A stretch of 64,000 nucleotides of DNA, taken from NCBI GenBank assembly GCA_038025085.1, contig CM076143.1:33440501-33504500 (forward strand). Reading direction: 5' to 3'. Shown here piece after piece: positions 23,815-35,459 of this stretch (within the stretch, counting starts at the first letter, position 1; each line of letters begins with the position of its first letter). The notes beneath the pieces are model-generated. The model made no database searches, was not told the DNA's origin, and saw only the letters and a list, made by a program, of their open reading frames with translations. Position numbers and translations under genes: made by a program. Source of the stretch: Tetragonia tetragonoides (taxonomy: Eukaryota > Streptophyta > Magnoliopsida > Caryophyllales > Aizoaceae).

Positions 23815-24128
23815 TACTCTTGACTAAAGGGGAAGAGGAGAAATATTATCTCGACTCAACATGGGATAAAGCAAAAGATGTTATACTCTTGACTAAAAGG
23901 AGAGGGGAGAGATATTATCTCGACTCAATATGGGATAAAGTAAAAGATATTATACTCTTGACTAAAAGAAGAGGGGAGAGATATTATCTTGACTCAATAT
24001 GGGATAAAGCAAAACATATTATTCTCTTGACTAAAAGGAGAGGGGAGAGAGATTATCTCGACTCAATATGGGATAAAGCAAAAGATATTATACTCTTGAC
24101 TAAAAGGAGAGGGGAGAGATATTATTGA
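23815..24128. repeat. 69-bp tandem repeat in leader of element B
   Basis: About 4.4 copies of a 69-base unit containing TATGGGATAAAGCAAAAGAT and CTTGACTAAAAGGAGAGG. Because 69 is divisible by three, the plus (antisense) strand stays open with a repeating 23-residue unit; this is probably a by-product. A partial copy precedes the array at about 23787. Confidence 0.88.
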
Positions 24129-24854
24129 GATCTTTTGACCTAGACTCACTACCTAAATAGGAGGAAAGAATAAAGCAATCAAATCTTTCCTAAGATAACG
24201 AGCGTCATATAGAACATTCAGGGAAATTATTTCCTAAAAATAAAGATTCTAGACTCAATCTTAAGACAAAATCTAGCCTCAAAAAAGGAAAATATCCTAA
24301 TTGGGGTCTAACCTAATATTCTATGACGACCAAAAAGACTACGCAAAGATTGCGTTCACATATGGGCAAACAGCACATCAACGCAATATGACATGATTAT
24401 GAAAATCTAGCATGGACATGGGACTGAGTTCTAACCTAAAACACTGTTTCTAGTTCATGCAATGGGGTAGGCTTAAGGGTTTTGGTCAAAAGGTACTCAT
24501 GATCAAGAATGTACTACAATCCGCGGGATGCGCGACAATGTGAGGCATTCTAGTTATCCGACTCGTCGAATGGACGAATGCGTAGGAAGGTACATGAGGT
24601 GGGGGGATCCATGTTTCTTGGCAAAGAAGAATCGAGTGGATTCGCACCAAGGCACTTAACCACACTCCATTGGCTAAAAACTAGTTTGGACTTGTAAAAA
24701 CAAGCTCGGAAGTCGCGCAAGCGCATGCACATGAATGCAAATTAATAGATGAATGACAAGTCACAAAATAATAATAATAAGAACACTCAAGGTAGTGAAC
24801 CAAGCAAAAATAATTATAATGAATCGATTTTCCAGTTACACCCTCTTAATCATG
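24129..24854 (-). other. Leader of element B between primer site and repeats
   Basis: Non-coding, with no recognisable structure apart from AT-rich blocks. It is the 5' untranslated part of the sense transcript. Confidence 0.5.
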
Positions 24855-24872
24855 TCCCCAGTGAAGTCGCCA
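24855..24872 (-). promoter_or_regulatory. Primer-binding site of element B
   Basis: The minus strand reads TGGCGACTTCACTGGGGA one base inside the 5' LTR, identical to the sites of C' at 31395 and 38193. The shared site supports the same primer tRNA for the autonomous and gag-only elements. Confidence 0.88.
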
Positions 24873-24873
24873 C

Positions 24874-26466
24874 TGTGGGCTGCCGTATTTTTTCTCCCTT
24901 CATTCCGCGCGTCTTCCCTCGATCCTCCTTCGGGGCTAGGGTTTCCGGACAACCTAGGAGAGCGCGATGGTGTTCGAATTTCGTGAATCTTTGAGTGTGA
25001 ATGCACGTAGAGATTTGTGTACCAAGGACATGATTAAGATTGTCGGAAGTCGCCACAAAATTTTAAGGTAATTTGGAAACCTTGGAGGTCAAGTCGATAG
25101 TCTAGAAAGACGTCAACTCAACTTCTGTGCACCCCAATCCCTATTGGGGAAATCGACTTCATATATGAGTTCGAGGGCGTAGGTACGAGCTGGGAAGGTG
25201 TTAGGCACCCAACTTGCCTGTTGAGAACAACGGCCTTTACTAGTCGATTCAATATAATTATTAATGCTACGGTTCCAAACAAGGTTCAATTTGTCCAAAT
25301 TCCTAATTTTAACTAATGGGTTGAACAAAAATTATTATTGTGACCACTTTTAACAACTTATCAAATTACATGCTTTTATTGCTAAAAACGATAAATATGC
25401 TAAAACCTGCAAGTTAGAGGACAAACACATAATTTATCCACCAATCCACAAACAAAGCATGATTCATTCATTAGAAAAGCAATAAATAACAAAATAAAAA
25501 CATTCATTCATCCATTAATTAGGCTTAATACAAACCCTTTTGTTCAAAACGCGCCATGCATGTACATATCACATAAACCAAAATTGTTAGTAATAACAAG
25601 CAATATAAATATTATTGAAAACCCTCAGGTTGGATTACATGGATGCTCACAATGAACTTATTGGGTTATATTGCTTGAATTCATGCTCTTGATGAAGTGT
25701 GAAGGCTTATTTTGTGGTGCTAGGGCTAACCCTAAAGAAGGAGTAGAATCAGAATTTCTGGTTTAATATGAGAGAGAGAGAGAGAAACTTTCTAGAGAGA
25801 TTGTCCAACCTTCAGACCAACCTCTAAAATTCCCAACCCTTCAGAGAGAATGTCCAACTTCTTCAATGGAACCCTACGGTTTGTTAATATTGAAGAGGGG
25901 GAGCTGCCAGGGTTTGGCACGGAAATCGAATGGGCCTCGAATTTGTCGTCCGCGAGAAAAGGTCCAGGTGGCCATACAGCTTGGCCGAGCGGCCAAACCG
26001 GCAGGACAAGCGGTCAAGCCGCTTGGCAAGCGGTGAAGCCGCTTGGCCTAGCAGCACAGCCGCTTGTCCTAGCGGCCACCACTTGAACCCAAGCGTGGCC
26101 GCTTGGGCCTGAAACGGCGTGCCTGTATAGGCTCCTGGCATGTCTTTCACGCGGGAGAGGCTTTTCCGAGGGGGTCAACGCGGGATTGACTGAGTTCCCT
26201 GGTTTGACCAAGGGCTGACTAATGGGTTTGGGTTCCCCTTCGGGCCCTTAGGTTAAAAGAGGCCTATCTCTCAGTTTTGGAATCCAATTGAATTGAGTCC
26301 AACTAGTTTGGATCACCTGTACAAAAGGCTTCCACTGATTACTTCAAATGATCTGGGCTAATCATCAGAGCAATTATTCGCGCAACCCAAGTTCGAGCAA
26401 AATCCAATCCTTTCATCATCGGGTTTTTATGGGGACTTATTATACACACAATTTTTGGTGTCTACA
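24874..26466 (-). repeat. 5' LTR of element B
   Basis: 1593 bases from TGTAGACACC to GGCAGCCCACA on the minus strand. It contains the palindromes GCGGTCAAGCCGC (26010-26022) and GCGGTGAAGCCGC (26030-26042) and the block CCTGTATAGGCTCCTGG (26122-26138). A weak TATA-like AATATTAAC lies near 25887. It closely resembles the 3' LTR except for the expanded palindrome cluster. Confidence 0.93.
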
Positions 26467-26471
26467 CTAGG
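26467..26471. other. Target-site duplication of element B, right copy (CTAGG)
   Basis: Exact partner of 9243-9247, confirming that 9248-26466 inserted as one unit. Confidence 0.92.
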
Positions 26472-28030
26472 GATCCATTAGGAGTCTTATTCTCATTTAT
26501 AATTCAATTCACATACTTTCATTGATTGACTTAGTGGTACAACGAGACCACGACTTAATGCTTCATTTCATGCTCATGATAATGAATAATAATAACAACG
26601 ATAACGACATAAAGGCATATTATCATAATCATGCTTCAAATATGTCTAACGAAATTTCGGCAGCACCTCGTCAGTAAAACATGATATCCAAAAATTACAC
26701 TTTCACAAATAAACCATCAAGATATATTAGGTGCTCATGGGCACTCAATAATAACCCACTCCAAATAGCACGTATATTGTATCATAATAATACTAGAAAT
26801 TCAACATCGCCATACATGCCAGTAATTAGCATATGAACTAATTAATTAACGAAACTTCATAAACTTGTCATACTCAATATAATTCATATTTACAACAAAG
26901 AATATATTTCTAATTCTCATAATTAATGACGATATAATTTAAGATTGCTTCACACATTAAATTCACAATAATTTATCAATTAGCACATAAGACATGAAAA
27001 TAGTTTTGATATGGCTTTAGAAAGAGGTAGGCACAATCACTTATCTGAAAAACGCTCACTAAATAGTTCGTAAGCTCCACGTACGAAAATAATCACGCTT
27101 GCTCGTTAAGCCCTAATTAACAATAATTACCGAAACTGAGTTTTTTAGATACCAAAATCGAACCAGTACTGAAACTGTAAACTGATATTTTTATTAAATT
27201 TCTTGATTTATTTCAATCAATCAAGGCTTTTGAAAATCTGGATTCGGGTTCCAAATGAGTAGTAAAATAAGAAATTAGAAACTGCCAAAAATACCAAAAA
27301 CCTGCACGAAAATTGCGAAAAGGGAAAACCACTTGCGCGGCCATTAAACCACCACCACGACCACCACCCATGGTGGTCATGGACCCACTGGTGACCCCAC
27401 TACCACCCACCGGCGCCGGTGGTGGTAGTCCACCGTGGTGGCCACGAGAAGCAATCACGAAGGAGAGAGAAAAGAGAGAGAAAAGAAAGAGAAAACGAAA
27501 GGGAGAGAGATGCGTGACGGGGCTGGGCCCGTCATCCCGGTGACTCAACGGAGAAGGGTAGGAGACGGTGACCGGAGCAAGGCGGCGTCTCGGTGGCTGT
27601 TGACAGCAAGAGAGAGAAAGAAACGGTGAGGGAGAAAGAGAGAACGAAAGAAAGAGAAAGAGAAGAAGAGAGAGAAAAGGAGAGAGAACCCTTACCGGCG
27701 GTGAGGAGAAGGCGGCGGCGGCGGAGCTCGCCGGTGGCAGCAAGGGAAGAGGAGAGAGAGAGTGTAGGGTTAGGGTTATTCAGTTTTGCAAACTGATGAA
27801 AGTCTCCATCCTTTTCTTATATAGCCACCCATAAGGTTTTCAGTCAACAAAAGTCAAGCTAGGTATAAAAGAAATATTCCCATTAAATATAATTGAATAA
27901 ATTCTCCCAGAATAAATAATAAAGGAAATACGAATTTTCTCGATCGTCAAAATCATTTAAATAAAATTCTCAAATAATTTGATAAAGGAAATTCCGAAAC
28001 CTCCATAATAATAATTAATAGGGTATTACA
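26467..28030 (-). repeat. 5' LTR of element A, 5' segment, with promoter
   Basis: It begins TGTAATACCC at 28030 on the minus strand. A good TATA box (GGCTATATAAG, about 27815-27825) is followed downstream by a CT-rich, CCACC-rich leader (27340-27780), typical of an LTR transcription start. Open frames in this leader are low-complexity and are not called genes. Confidence 0.85.
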
Positions 28031-29638
28031 CAGTTATTTAAAGAACAATTTCATACAAACAATGAGAACTAAGGTAAGTACAGTAAAATCTATTGTGCTT
28101 TTTATTATAGGTTTATTGTTAATTTAGTATACAAAGTAGAAGTACAAAAATTACTAGTTGAAAAATTCTGTGATGTTAGGGTTAACTTCAACTTATTTAA
28201 CCATTGATGAACAAGTGCTAAAACGTTTTAAAAATTGTGTTAAAATTGTGTTTATATGAACATTTACAACAAATTGGATGAACATATTGCAAAAACTTAT
28301 TGAGCTTATGATAAAAGATCTATAAACATATATTGTTATCTTTATGAACATATGCTATTATCTCTATGAACATATGCTTGTTGGTCTATGAACAAAGGCT
28401 AGTAGCTCTAATTAGTACCGAGATAGGAAATTTAATGAACAAAAGGTAGAAAGTTTATGAACAAATGATAGACACTTTGTGATCATTGGTAGAAATTTAT
28501 GAACAAATGGTAGAAAGTTATGAACATTGTTAGAGACTTTATGAACATTTGCAAAAAAGTTTATGAGCAAATTTTATTAAGTTTATGAACATTCTTTTAA
28601 AGAATTTATGTACAAATTGGTGAACATATTGCAAAAGCTTATGGAACTGATGGTATAAGGTTTATAAACAAAGCTATTACCTTTGTGAGCATATGTTATT
28701 TGATCAATGAACAAATGGTAGTAGCTCTATGAACAAATGGTAGAATGGTTATGAACATTGGTATAGAGTCTATGAACAATGGTACAAATTTTATGATCAT
28801 TGGTAGAAAGTTCTGAACAAATGTTAGAAAGCTTAAGAACATTGGTAGGGTATTTATGAACATTTTCAGAAAGTTTAGGAACATTCTTATAGAGAATTTT
28901 TGAAAATTGTTCATAAATTTTCTACCATTTACTACATATTGGATGAACATATTACAAAGAACTTATTGAATTTATGATAAAAGGTCTATAAATCTATGTT
29001 TGAACAATGCTATTATATCTCTGAACATATGCTATTTGTCTAGGCACAAATGCTTTTACCTCTATGAATATGTTAGAAGATTTTAGTTAGTGACTTGTGA
29101 GTGTTTTCTAGGGATAAAGTATTAATTATATTAATCATGGTCACATAATTTAGGTTTAACTTCATCTAATGTACAACTTAATAAGAAAATATAAGGAAAT
29201 AGTCCACTTTGCATGAATGATGAGCATAGCTTGAAAATTTTGAATTTTTTATTTAGTACTGAGAAAGAAAATAAGATGAACAAAAGGTAGAAAGTTTATG
29301 AACCAATGGTAACAACTTTGTGATTATTGGTAGAACATTTTGAACAAATGGTAGACAGTTTATGAACATTTGGCTTACAGTTTATGAACATTTGCAGAAT
29401 GTTTATGAACATTTTTAAAACTTGTTTCTGGTGTAGTCGTGCTTTGTGTATATCTTGTTGCTGATGAGAGTTTTGTATACTTGTTGGGATTCTGACAATG
29501 TTTTTTCAGGTGTTTAAATGTGCTTCTAGTTGTCAGATGAATTTTTATGCTATTATGGCTTCAGATTAGACTTTTGGTTTGTGTTCTGCTGAAACATGGA
29601 ACAAGCTGACATTTATTGCTTTATTGTTCTATTTTTCA
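28031..29638. repeat. AT-rich region with degenerate 'tatgaaca' repeats
   Basis: From about 28250 to 29420 the plus strand repeats variants of TATGAACAAATGGTAGAAAG and TATGAACATTGGTAGA dozens of times with irregular spacing of roughly 20-45 bases. No open frame. It ends in a T-rich tract with CAG at 29636-29638, a plausible splice acceptor for the exon that follows, so it may be a repeat-filled intron. Confidence 0.65.
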
Positions 29639-30097
29639 GTATCCAAGTTTTAGGGGAAAAGAGAAGCACCAAAGTGAAAATGAAGACAATGAGCAAGAGG
29701 AAGTTGAAGTGTCTCTTGTGGCAATTAAAAAGCGCAGAAGAAAACAAATGGCAAAGAAAGCAGTTGTGGAAGAGATTCAGAGTGGTGATGATATAGATAG
29801 CGGAGATATGAATTACGAGCCATCTCCCATGCAGATTTGTGATCAAGAAAATAAGGACATTAAGATCGAAGAAGAGAAGGGGAAGGCAATTGTTTTGCAA
29901 GAGACAAAACATAGAGCTGCCAAGAGGAAACGTAAAAACGAAACGGTTTTGTTGGAAGAAGTAGATGAGGAGGAAGAAGGGCATGAGATAGTAGTAAATG
30001 ATGAACATTTTATACGCACTAGAATGTCTCCTATTAATTTGTTTAATCTAGTGCGTAAAATGAGCCCTAAGCAACGCGAAGCAGTTAAAGAGATAGG
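29639..30097 (+). pseudogene. Truncated exon of a nuclear-type protein, cut by the LTR of C'
   Basis: It begins after TTTTTCAG and stays open to the LTR edge at 30097. The product is highly charged, with basic patches (KKRRRKQMAKK, RAAKRKRKNE) that look like nuclear signals and acidic blocks (EEVDEEEEGHE). The end, NLVRKMSPKQREAVKEIG, resembles the conserved segment that precedes the Ulp1-type protease domain in many plant proteins carried by Mutator-like transposons; this is recalled similarity, not a search. The continuation was displaced by the element at 30098 and is not found in the window. It may be host or transposon-derived. Confidence 0.45.
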
Positions 30098-31393
30098 TGT
30101 AGACGCCAAAAAAACGCCTTCAGATTTCTCCGCAAAAGCCTGATGATGAAAGGAGTAATTTATAAACTTGAACGCTATTTTTGCTTTAATAGTTAAGATA
30201 AGGTCTCAGGTTTTTCCTCGATAACTCCTTTATTCTAGTCTTATTCAAAAGCCCCGTTCAAGAGCTTATCTTAACTATTACCGTTGCGAATCAGGGATAG
30301 AACCGTCTATTACCGTTTAGGGGTAAAACGGTCTTTTCATATTTTTCGGAACATTAAAATTCCTCCTGAAAATTAAAATAGATTGGATGTCGTCATTATG
30401 AAGACACCCAGCTGGCAGCTGACACCAGTCAGCGGCCCTGGATCAAAACCCAGCGCTGCTAGCGGCCCTGACTCAACTTCAAGCCCGACTATTTTTTCAG
30501 CCCAAATCCGATTTTCGGCTCCTCTTCAGCCGTCTAGCCCTACTTCCTGCGTCTATAAATACGACCCTCCTCCCTCAGTTCAAGACACACAGTCTACAAT
30601 TGACACCCTCTATTCTCAGTAGTATTGACTCTGAGCTTCTCTCTCTTTCTTCCATAAACAGTTCTATTCTAGTATTGACACCGAGCTTCCCCCTCTTTAT
30701 TCACTTGAGATCTTTCTTTACTATTCAAATTTCTAAATAGCATACAGTTCAGGTACTAACTCCTGAGCGCCCAAATTAAATTAATTGATTAATTGTTTAT
30801 TTTCTAGTAGTCATAATGTAGATATCATGCTAGTACTAGTAAACGTCTTTTATTGCTTACTAAATATTGTCCTTCCAAGCATGTCTAGTCGTTGTAATTC
30901 TCAACTTGCCAATCAAATGCATGTCTAAACAAGGGATTAAAATAAATGTTGTGATGCTTGTGATGAACCAATTAATAGTCTAAGTCTAGGTTGTTAATCC
31001 GGTTTTTGTGGGAGTCATGTTTTCAAATTATTACGCAAACTTGAGTTAGTAGAGGCTGTCATAATATGAGCGAGTTGGGTGCCTAACACCTTCCCACCTC
31101 GTACCTTCGCCCCCGAACCCTTTATTCTTGGGTACTCATATGTTCTATATGAGCGGGAGTCTTTCTAAAAACATGATCAGTTCACTTATCGCGCTATTGG
31201 GTTGTCCCTTCGGTTTGTCCCTTCGATAAAATGCCGATAGCAGATTTGTGACCTCTTTCATGGTTTTTATTATATTCAAGGTCTTTACAAAAGATTATCT
31301 AACTCGATGGTCCCTTGAACTTATCTAATCCCCCAGCTTACAAATTTTCTATAAGGACGCACTCTGTGGCTGTAGAAATCCCGGGTCCTTACA
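30098..31393 (+). repeat. 5' LTR of element C'
   Basis: 1296 bases, TGTAGACGCC...GGTCCTTACA. TATA box TATAAAT at 30554-30560. It contains a perfect 15-bp inverted repeat (30188-30202 and 30265-30279) not formed in the sister LTR. Confidence 0.92.
30554..30560 (+). promoter_or_regulatory. TATA box of C' 5' LTR
   Basis: CTATAAATACGACCC, conserved in the second LTR at 37354-37360. It would start the genomic transcript about 30 bases downstream. Confidence 0.7.
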
Positions 31394-31394
31394 G

Positions 31395-31412
31395 TGGCGA
31401 CTTCACTGGGGA
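31395..31412 (+). promoter_or_regulatory. Primer-binding site of element C'
   Basis: TGGCGACTTCACTGGGGA one base inside the LTR, the same site as in element B. Confidence 0.88.
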
Positions 31413-32559
31413 TTTATTTAAGAGGGTGAGAGTCGAAAGTCATGTTTGCTTATTTGTTTAATAGTATGTTCCATATTTTGCATCATTTGCATGTGCTCTG
31501 TCACAGCCTTTTGACCCTTATCGACCCTCGAGGAAGTTTGTGTCGCAACTCGTAGACAATCCGTATATCTAAAGGAATATACAGTTGTCCTATCGTGCAA
31601 ATCGACGCTTCCTTTCCCATGACGCATCGACTCTTGTTGGTGAAAAAGAATTACAATTAATGTTTGGACCACCCGCCGAAAAAAAATAAGAAAAACAAAA
31701 AAAAAATATTTAAAAAAATGGCGTTGAAAAAATAAACGCCGAAAAAAAAATGAAAAAAAAAATGCCGAATATTTTTTTTTTTTATTTTTTAATCTCATTT
31801 TCCATTTTCTTTGAGTCTAGAAAGATTTAAAAAATAGGATTGTCCATCTTTTACTATTTTTCTCATTTTCGTTCATCGACTTCATTTTTCCTTTGATATG
31901 AGGGGAAATAATCGGGCATTTTAGGCTTAGGTTTTTACTTTCTTTTTTTCCATTTCTTCGCATTGTACGTATTAGATCCTCCATGTTAGGATTCATAAAT
32001 AATCGTCATGCATACATTGTCGTCATTTTACATCTGCATTTGTACAAAAGTCAAAGTCTTGCATTCATCAATGTCTCCATTTGTTCACTACCTCTCATGC
32101 GCTAGAAGTCTAGACGAGTCGATCATAAGTCTTCTAGGGTCATTTTGCGTTAATTCATTGTCATACATGTCCAGGTCAGTCCGCCCTGCATCTTGCATAT
32201 TGTTGTCGTAACTCTGTCATTGCATTGTCAGCATCATACATTCGAGTTCATATAGACATCCTTAGATTCATTCACCTAAGGAGCTATCGAGGGTCTTCTA
32301 ACAATCATGAGTCTTTGTTTTCAAGTCCTTTCTTTGGCGTCTTTCTAAGTTGAGACTTGTGTTCAGGATTGGGGGCTCGAGGAAGAATCACGGAGACAAA
32401 GGTTGGGCTCTATCATCCGGAAGATTGGTTCGTATACATACTACTTCCAAGACACCACCACATTCCAAAAGGCCATCACCCCATAATCCATCACCACTAC
32501 AAAGCTCGCAACCAGTCAATACATCTCTTACCTCACTAATCACACCCCCAAACTTCACC
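31413..32559 (+). other. Leader of element C'
   Basis: AT-rich, with A runs at 31680-31790. Compared with 38211-39213 it lacks about 400 bases near 31675. The frame upstream of gag is open from 32350, encoding a Pro/Ser-rich extension also open in element C. Confidence 0.6.
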
Positions 32560-33309
32560 ATGGTCAAAACCACCGACGAGAGGTTTGATGAGCTCATGAG
32601 TGAGTTAGAAAGGATGCGACTCAAGGTTGAAGATTTGGAAAAGAAGAAACAGGATGAAACAAGAACGCTTTCTGACTCCGACTCTGAGGAAGAAGGACCA
32701 AATGTCATGCTGGCTAAGATTAATTCAGTGCTCGAAAACAGCGGCCTGTTTGCCAACTACCATGCTAATGTTGGTAAAGTCAATCTCAAAGTCAAGGGCA
32801 AGCTTCCAGCCAAGTTCTCCATGCCCAAGGTTCCGACATTCACTGGATCTAAATATCCAGAAGACCACCTCAAGGCCTTCACTACTGTCATGGGCTTGAG
32901 AGGAGTTGACAAAAAGATGTACGTTCACTTGTTCCCACAGACTCTTGATGCCCCGACTCGTCGTTGGTTCTATACCTTAAATTTAGAGAACTACCACACT
33001 TGGTCAGATTTCACTACAGTCTTCCTTGCACGCCATAAGGAAAATGTTGCTCTACCTATGACCCTTCGAAAGTTAGAGATCACCAAGCAAGAAGAAGAAG
33101 AGGGATTCACTGCGTACCTTCAGCATTGGAGGCTAAGGATAGCCGAACTGGTCGAGCGACCTTCGCAAACTGATCAAATCCGCCAATTCATCAAGAATAT
33201 GCAACCTGCTTACAAGGAACACCTTAAGTATCAAGCAATTGACTTCTACAACCAGCTCTATGATGTGGGTATCCTAATTGAAGATAACTTTCTTAAGAAT
33301 TCGACTTAA
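32560..33309 (+). CDS. gag: gag of element C' (intact frame, no zinc knuckle)
   Basis: About 249 residues from MVKTTDERFDEL to NST. A predicted coiled-coil N-terminus (ELMSELERMRLKVEDLEKKK) precedes an acidic stretch and the capsid core FSMPKVPTFTGS, MGLRGVD, HLFPQTLDAPTRRWF. The homology with B gag covers this core. B's knuckle modules are absent, so nucleocapsid function would have to come from another element. The frame is open over its length, unlike the stop-laden copy in C. An alternative start at 32350 adds 70 residues. It probably assembles particles with, or depends on, proteins of a B-like element. Confidence 0.78.
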   Translation: MVKTTDERFDELMSELERMRLKVEDLEKKKQDETRTLSDSDSEEEGPNVMLAKINSVLENSGLFANYHANVGKVNLKVKGKLPAKFSMPKVPTFTGSKYPEDHLKAFTTVMGLRGVDKKMYVHLFPQTLDAPTRRWFYTLNLENYHTWSDFTTVFLARHKENVALPMTLRKLEITKQEEEEGFTAYLQHWRLRIAELVERPSQTDQIRQFIKNMQPAYKEHLKYQAIDFYNQLYDVGILIEDNFLKNST

Positions 33310-35459
33310 GTTGTGAACAATGCGAGTATCTATAGGGGGCTGTCCTCCATATCCCTGTCCAACAACCTGTGCTCAAGAAGTTGAAGAGAGTCGAAGTCTC
33401 CTAGTGTGCAAGTCTAGTTGAGTCTAGTCAAGTCTAATGATGTCTAGTCTGTCTTTTCAATTCGTCCATAGGGTCCAGCTTCCTTCTCGTGTATTCCTTT
33501 TTTCGATTCAATAAAGATTGCATTTTGATTCCCATCACTGTTCTTTGTTCAATCCTATGACAAACTTAAGTTGCCTATAACGAAATCAAAAAAAAATCAA
33601 AAAAAAAATTCAAAAGAAAGCCTTCATTGTGGAAAACATCAAACAAAAACTCCCTAATGATTATCCCCATAGAGGACATACAGTTGAACCATCCGTGCCG
33701 AGGACAGGAGGCATTCATTTGGCACCTAATATCAATATCCTTTACTACCCTATACATCATTACCACTTGCAACCCTTTGAGCCTTAAACACATAGGCTTT
33801 TATTTCTTAACCACATCATCCTTACCCGGGGAATGGGTGTGTCCGACATGGGAATAGAAGCAACCTTCTAGACAAGGTGGGCCAACCTACAAAAGAGCCA
33901 CCGAGAGAAATACCAAAAAAAAAAAGAGAGAACTCGAAAGTTCAGTAGCAAAAAAAAAAGAAAAAAAAAGAGCGATGAAAGATCCAAAAGAGTGAAAATA
34001 CTTCAAGCACAACCAAACGGTGGCCTTACCTAAACATTGATCAATAAACCACCTTGCCATTATCACAAACTTATTCTTTTCCATCCAGCATACTTTGGGG
34101 AGGGGAATTACATTGGGTTTATTTTAGCCTTTATCCTTTCTTTGACACTTTAACCCAGCCTGACATTACAACCCAAAAGCCCTCCAAGAGGTACGACCAT
34201 TCAATTGTATAGTCCTGAACTACGTTGGCCTTATTCTATAAACTAAATACGTAGGAACCCTCAAGAAGGTCCGGCCACGACAACCACTTTGTCACATGAT
34301 CATAAGGAGTTTTCCCATTCCATCATTCTCATCTAAGGCTAAAAAAAAAATGAACCCGGTAGGCTGAAAACCCAAAAGGGCGGCCTAGGCAAAAGTTAGG
34401 GCAACCAAAAAAAAAATACAAAGAAAATTCAACATCTACATGCAACTTAAATTTCTCATTTAAGCGCTCTTTGGTCAGTCGTCTAGAGGTCATACTCATC
34501 GCCTTTCTCGTAGGCTTGCGCACAGACTTCTCAACTGGGGGCTTTTTCAGAATGAGTCCGGTTCCTTGTCCGCTACGTTCAAAGTTGTCCATTTCATCCC
34601 CATACCTTATGTTAGGATATTTTGTACTGCTGCATTGACACCCATAGCTCCTCGAGTAGGTCATAATCATCAAGGACCACACATCAAACTGGGGGCTGAT
34701 TCTTCCTTGACAACCCCCAGCCTTGTCCACTTGTCTCATACTTTGTCAAGATTACCACAAGAATGACATTCTTGATCACAAAAACTTTTCCCATATGAAG
34801 ACCCTCTTCAGACCCTATAGGGGAATCGTGCATGTTAGGCTAGGACGCATGGAGCTATGAGTCAATAGAGTCTGCATACATCATATTTGCATAAGTACTA
34901 GAGTCGCCTTCAAAGGCATGCATGTATACATAATTTCTCAGTGTCTTGAGTCCCTGCGTGTTTACATGTCAATTCCCCTTTGCCCCGTGCATATTACTAT
35001 GTCATGTCTTGTGCATCTTGTCATGGTCGGTCGGGCATGTCTATTGCATCTTTTCCCTATGTGCATATTTCCACTGCAGGTTTGAGTCTACCCGCTCTCC
35101 ATCGAAACCAGCAAGCCCGAAATTCATGATCAAGCCCAGAAGCGACCTTCCGACTACAACCAAGAATGGAAATAACCTCCCAACAACAGTCTGCACGCGC
35201 GGGCCCCTCCTGCTGTCCCACGACTTTATTCCAGCCCAGAAACCGTTATTTCAGTTCGTTCGCGGCAAATATCAGTACCAAGTGCGCGGGAGTGAGCCCT
35301 TTGGCCAACAAATTCAAATTCAATAGTTGGCCCATCTTACGGTACCAATTATTCTCAGGTAAAACTAACCCAATTATTTTGCAGGTCCCAAATACACGAG
35401 CCCGGATTTATGCCCCGACGACATTTATCGCCCGGAGTATCAAATTATTTTAAACCCGG
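33310..35459 (+). other. Non-coding internal region of C'
   Basis: No pol-like sequence in any frame. It contains poly-A-rich stretches (33585-33975) and a block starting GAACTACGTTGGCCT at 34216-34260 that recurs in element D at 43083. Confidence 0.65.

Larger units (their letters stand above)
9248..26466 (-). mobile_element. Element B: complete Tat-lineage LTR retrotransposon, 17.2 kb, with two antisense genes
   Basis: Order on the minus strand: 5' LTR (26466-24874), primer site, leader with 69-bp repeats, gag, RT, two RNase H domains, integrase. Then, on the opposite strand, two spliced genes, a 53-bp repeat array, a polypurine tract and the 3' LTR (10782-9248). It is bounded by the perfect duplication CTAGG and sits in the 5' LTR of element A. 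The size, dual RNase H and antisense genes match the Tat lineage (TatII/TatIII, Ogre and relatives). Coding regions have stops and frameshifts. Confidence 0.93.
4009..28030 (-). mobile_element. Element A: Tekay/Del-like chromovirus, interrupted by B and C
   Basis: Minus-strand Ty3/gypsy element. Its 5' LTR runs from 28030 down to 26467 and resumes from 9247 down to 8461 after element B. Then come an initiator-Met-type primer site, an extra reading frame, gag with a CCHC knuckle, protease and RT. It is cut at 4009 by element C and continues beyond the window. The LTR ends TGTAATACCC and GGGTGTTACA form inverted termini also found in element E. Confidence 0.85.

Noticed and set aside
23820..24128. 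102-codon repetitive protein
   Set aside because: Translation of the 69-bp array, opposite to the element's sense; no start context or relative.
27213..27796. Overlapping open frames on both strands
   Set aside because: They lie in GA/CT- and CCACC-rich sequence just downstream of the LTR TATA box; composition alone explains them.
26467..28030. 26467-28030 as a separate element from 8461-9247
   Set aside because: The duplication CTAGG and the matching TGTAATACCC and GGGTGTTACA ends show that they are one LTR split by element B.
31680..31800. A/T-run region as a replication or matrix-attachment site
   Set aside because: Simple A runs repeated in all C leaders; nothing specific beyond AT-richness.
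34329..34739. 136-codon minus-strand frame in C'
   Set aside because: Opposite to the element, low-complexity end, no counterpart in the sister element.
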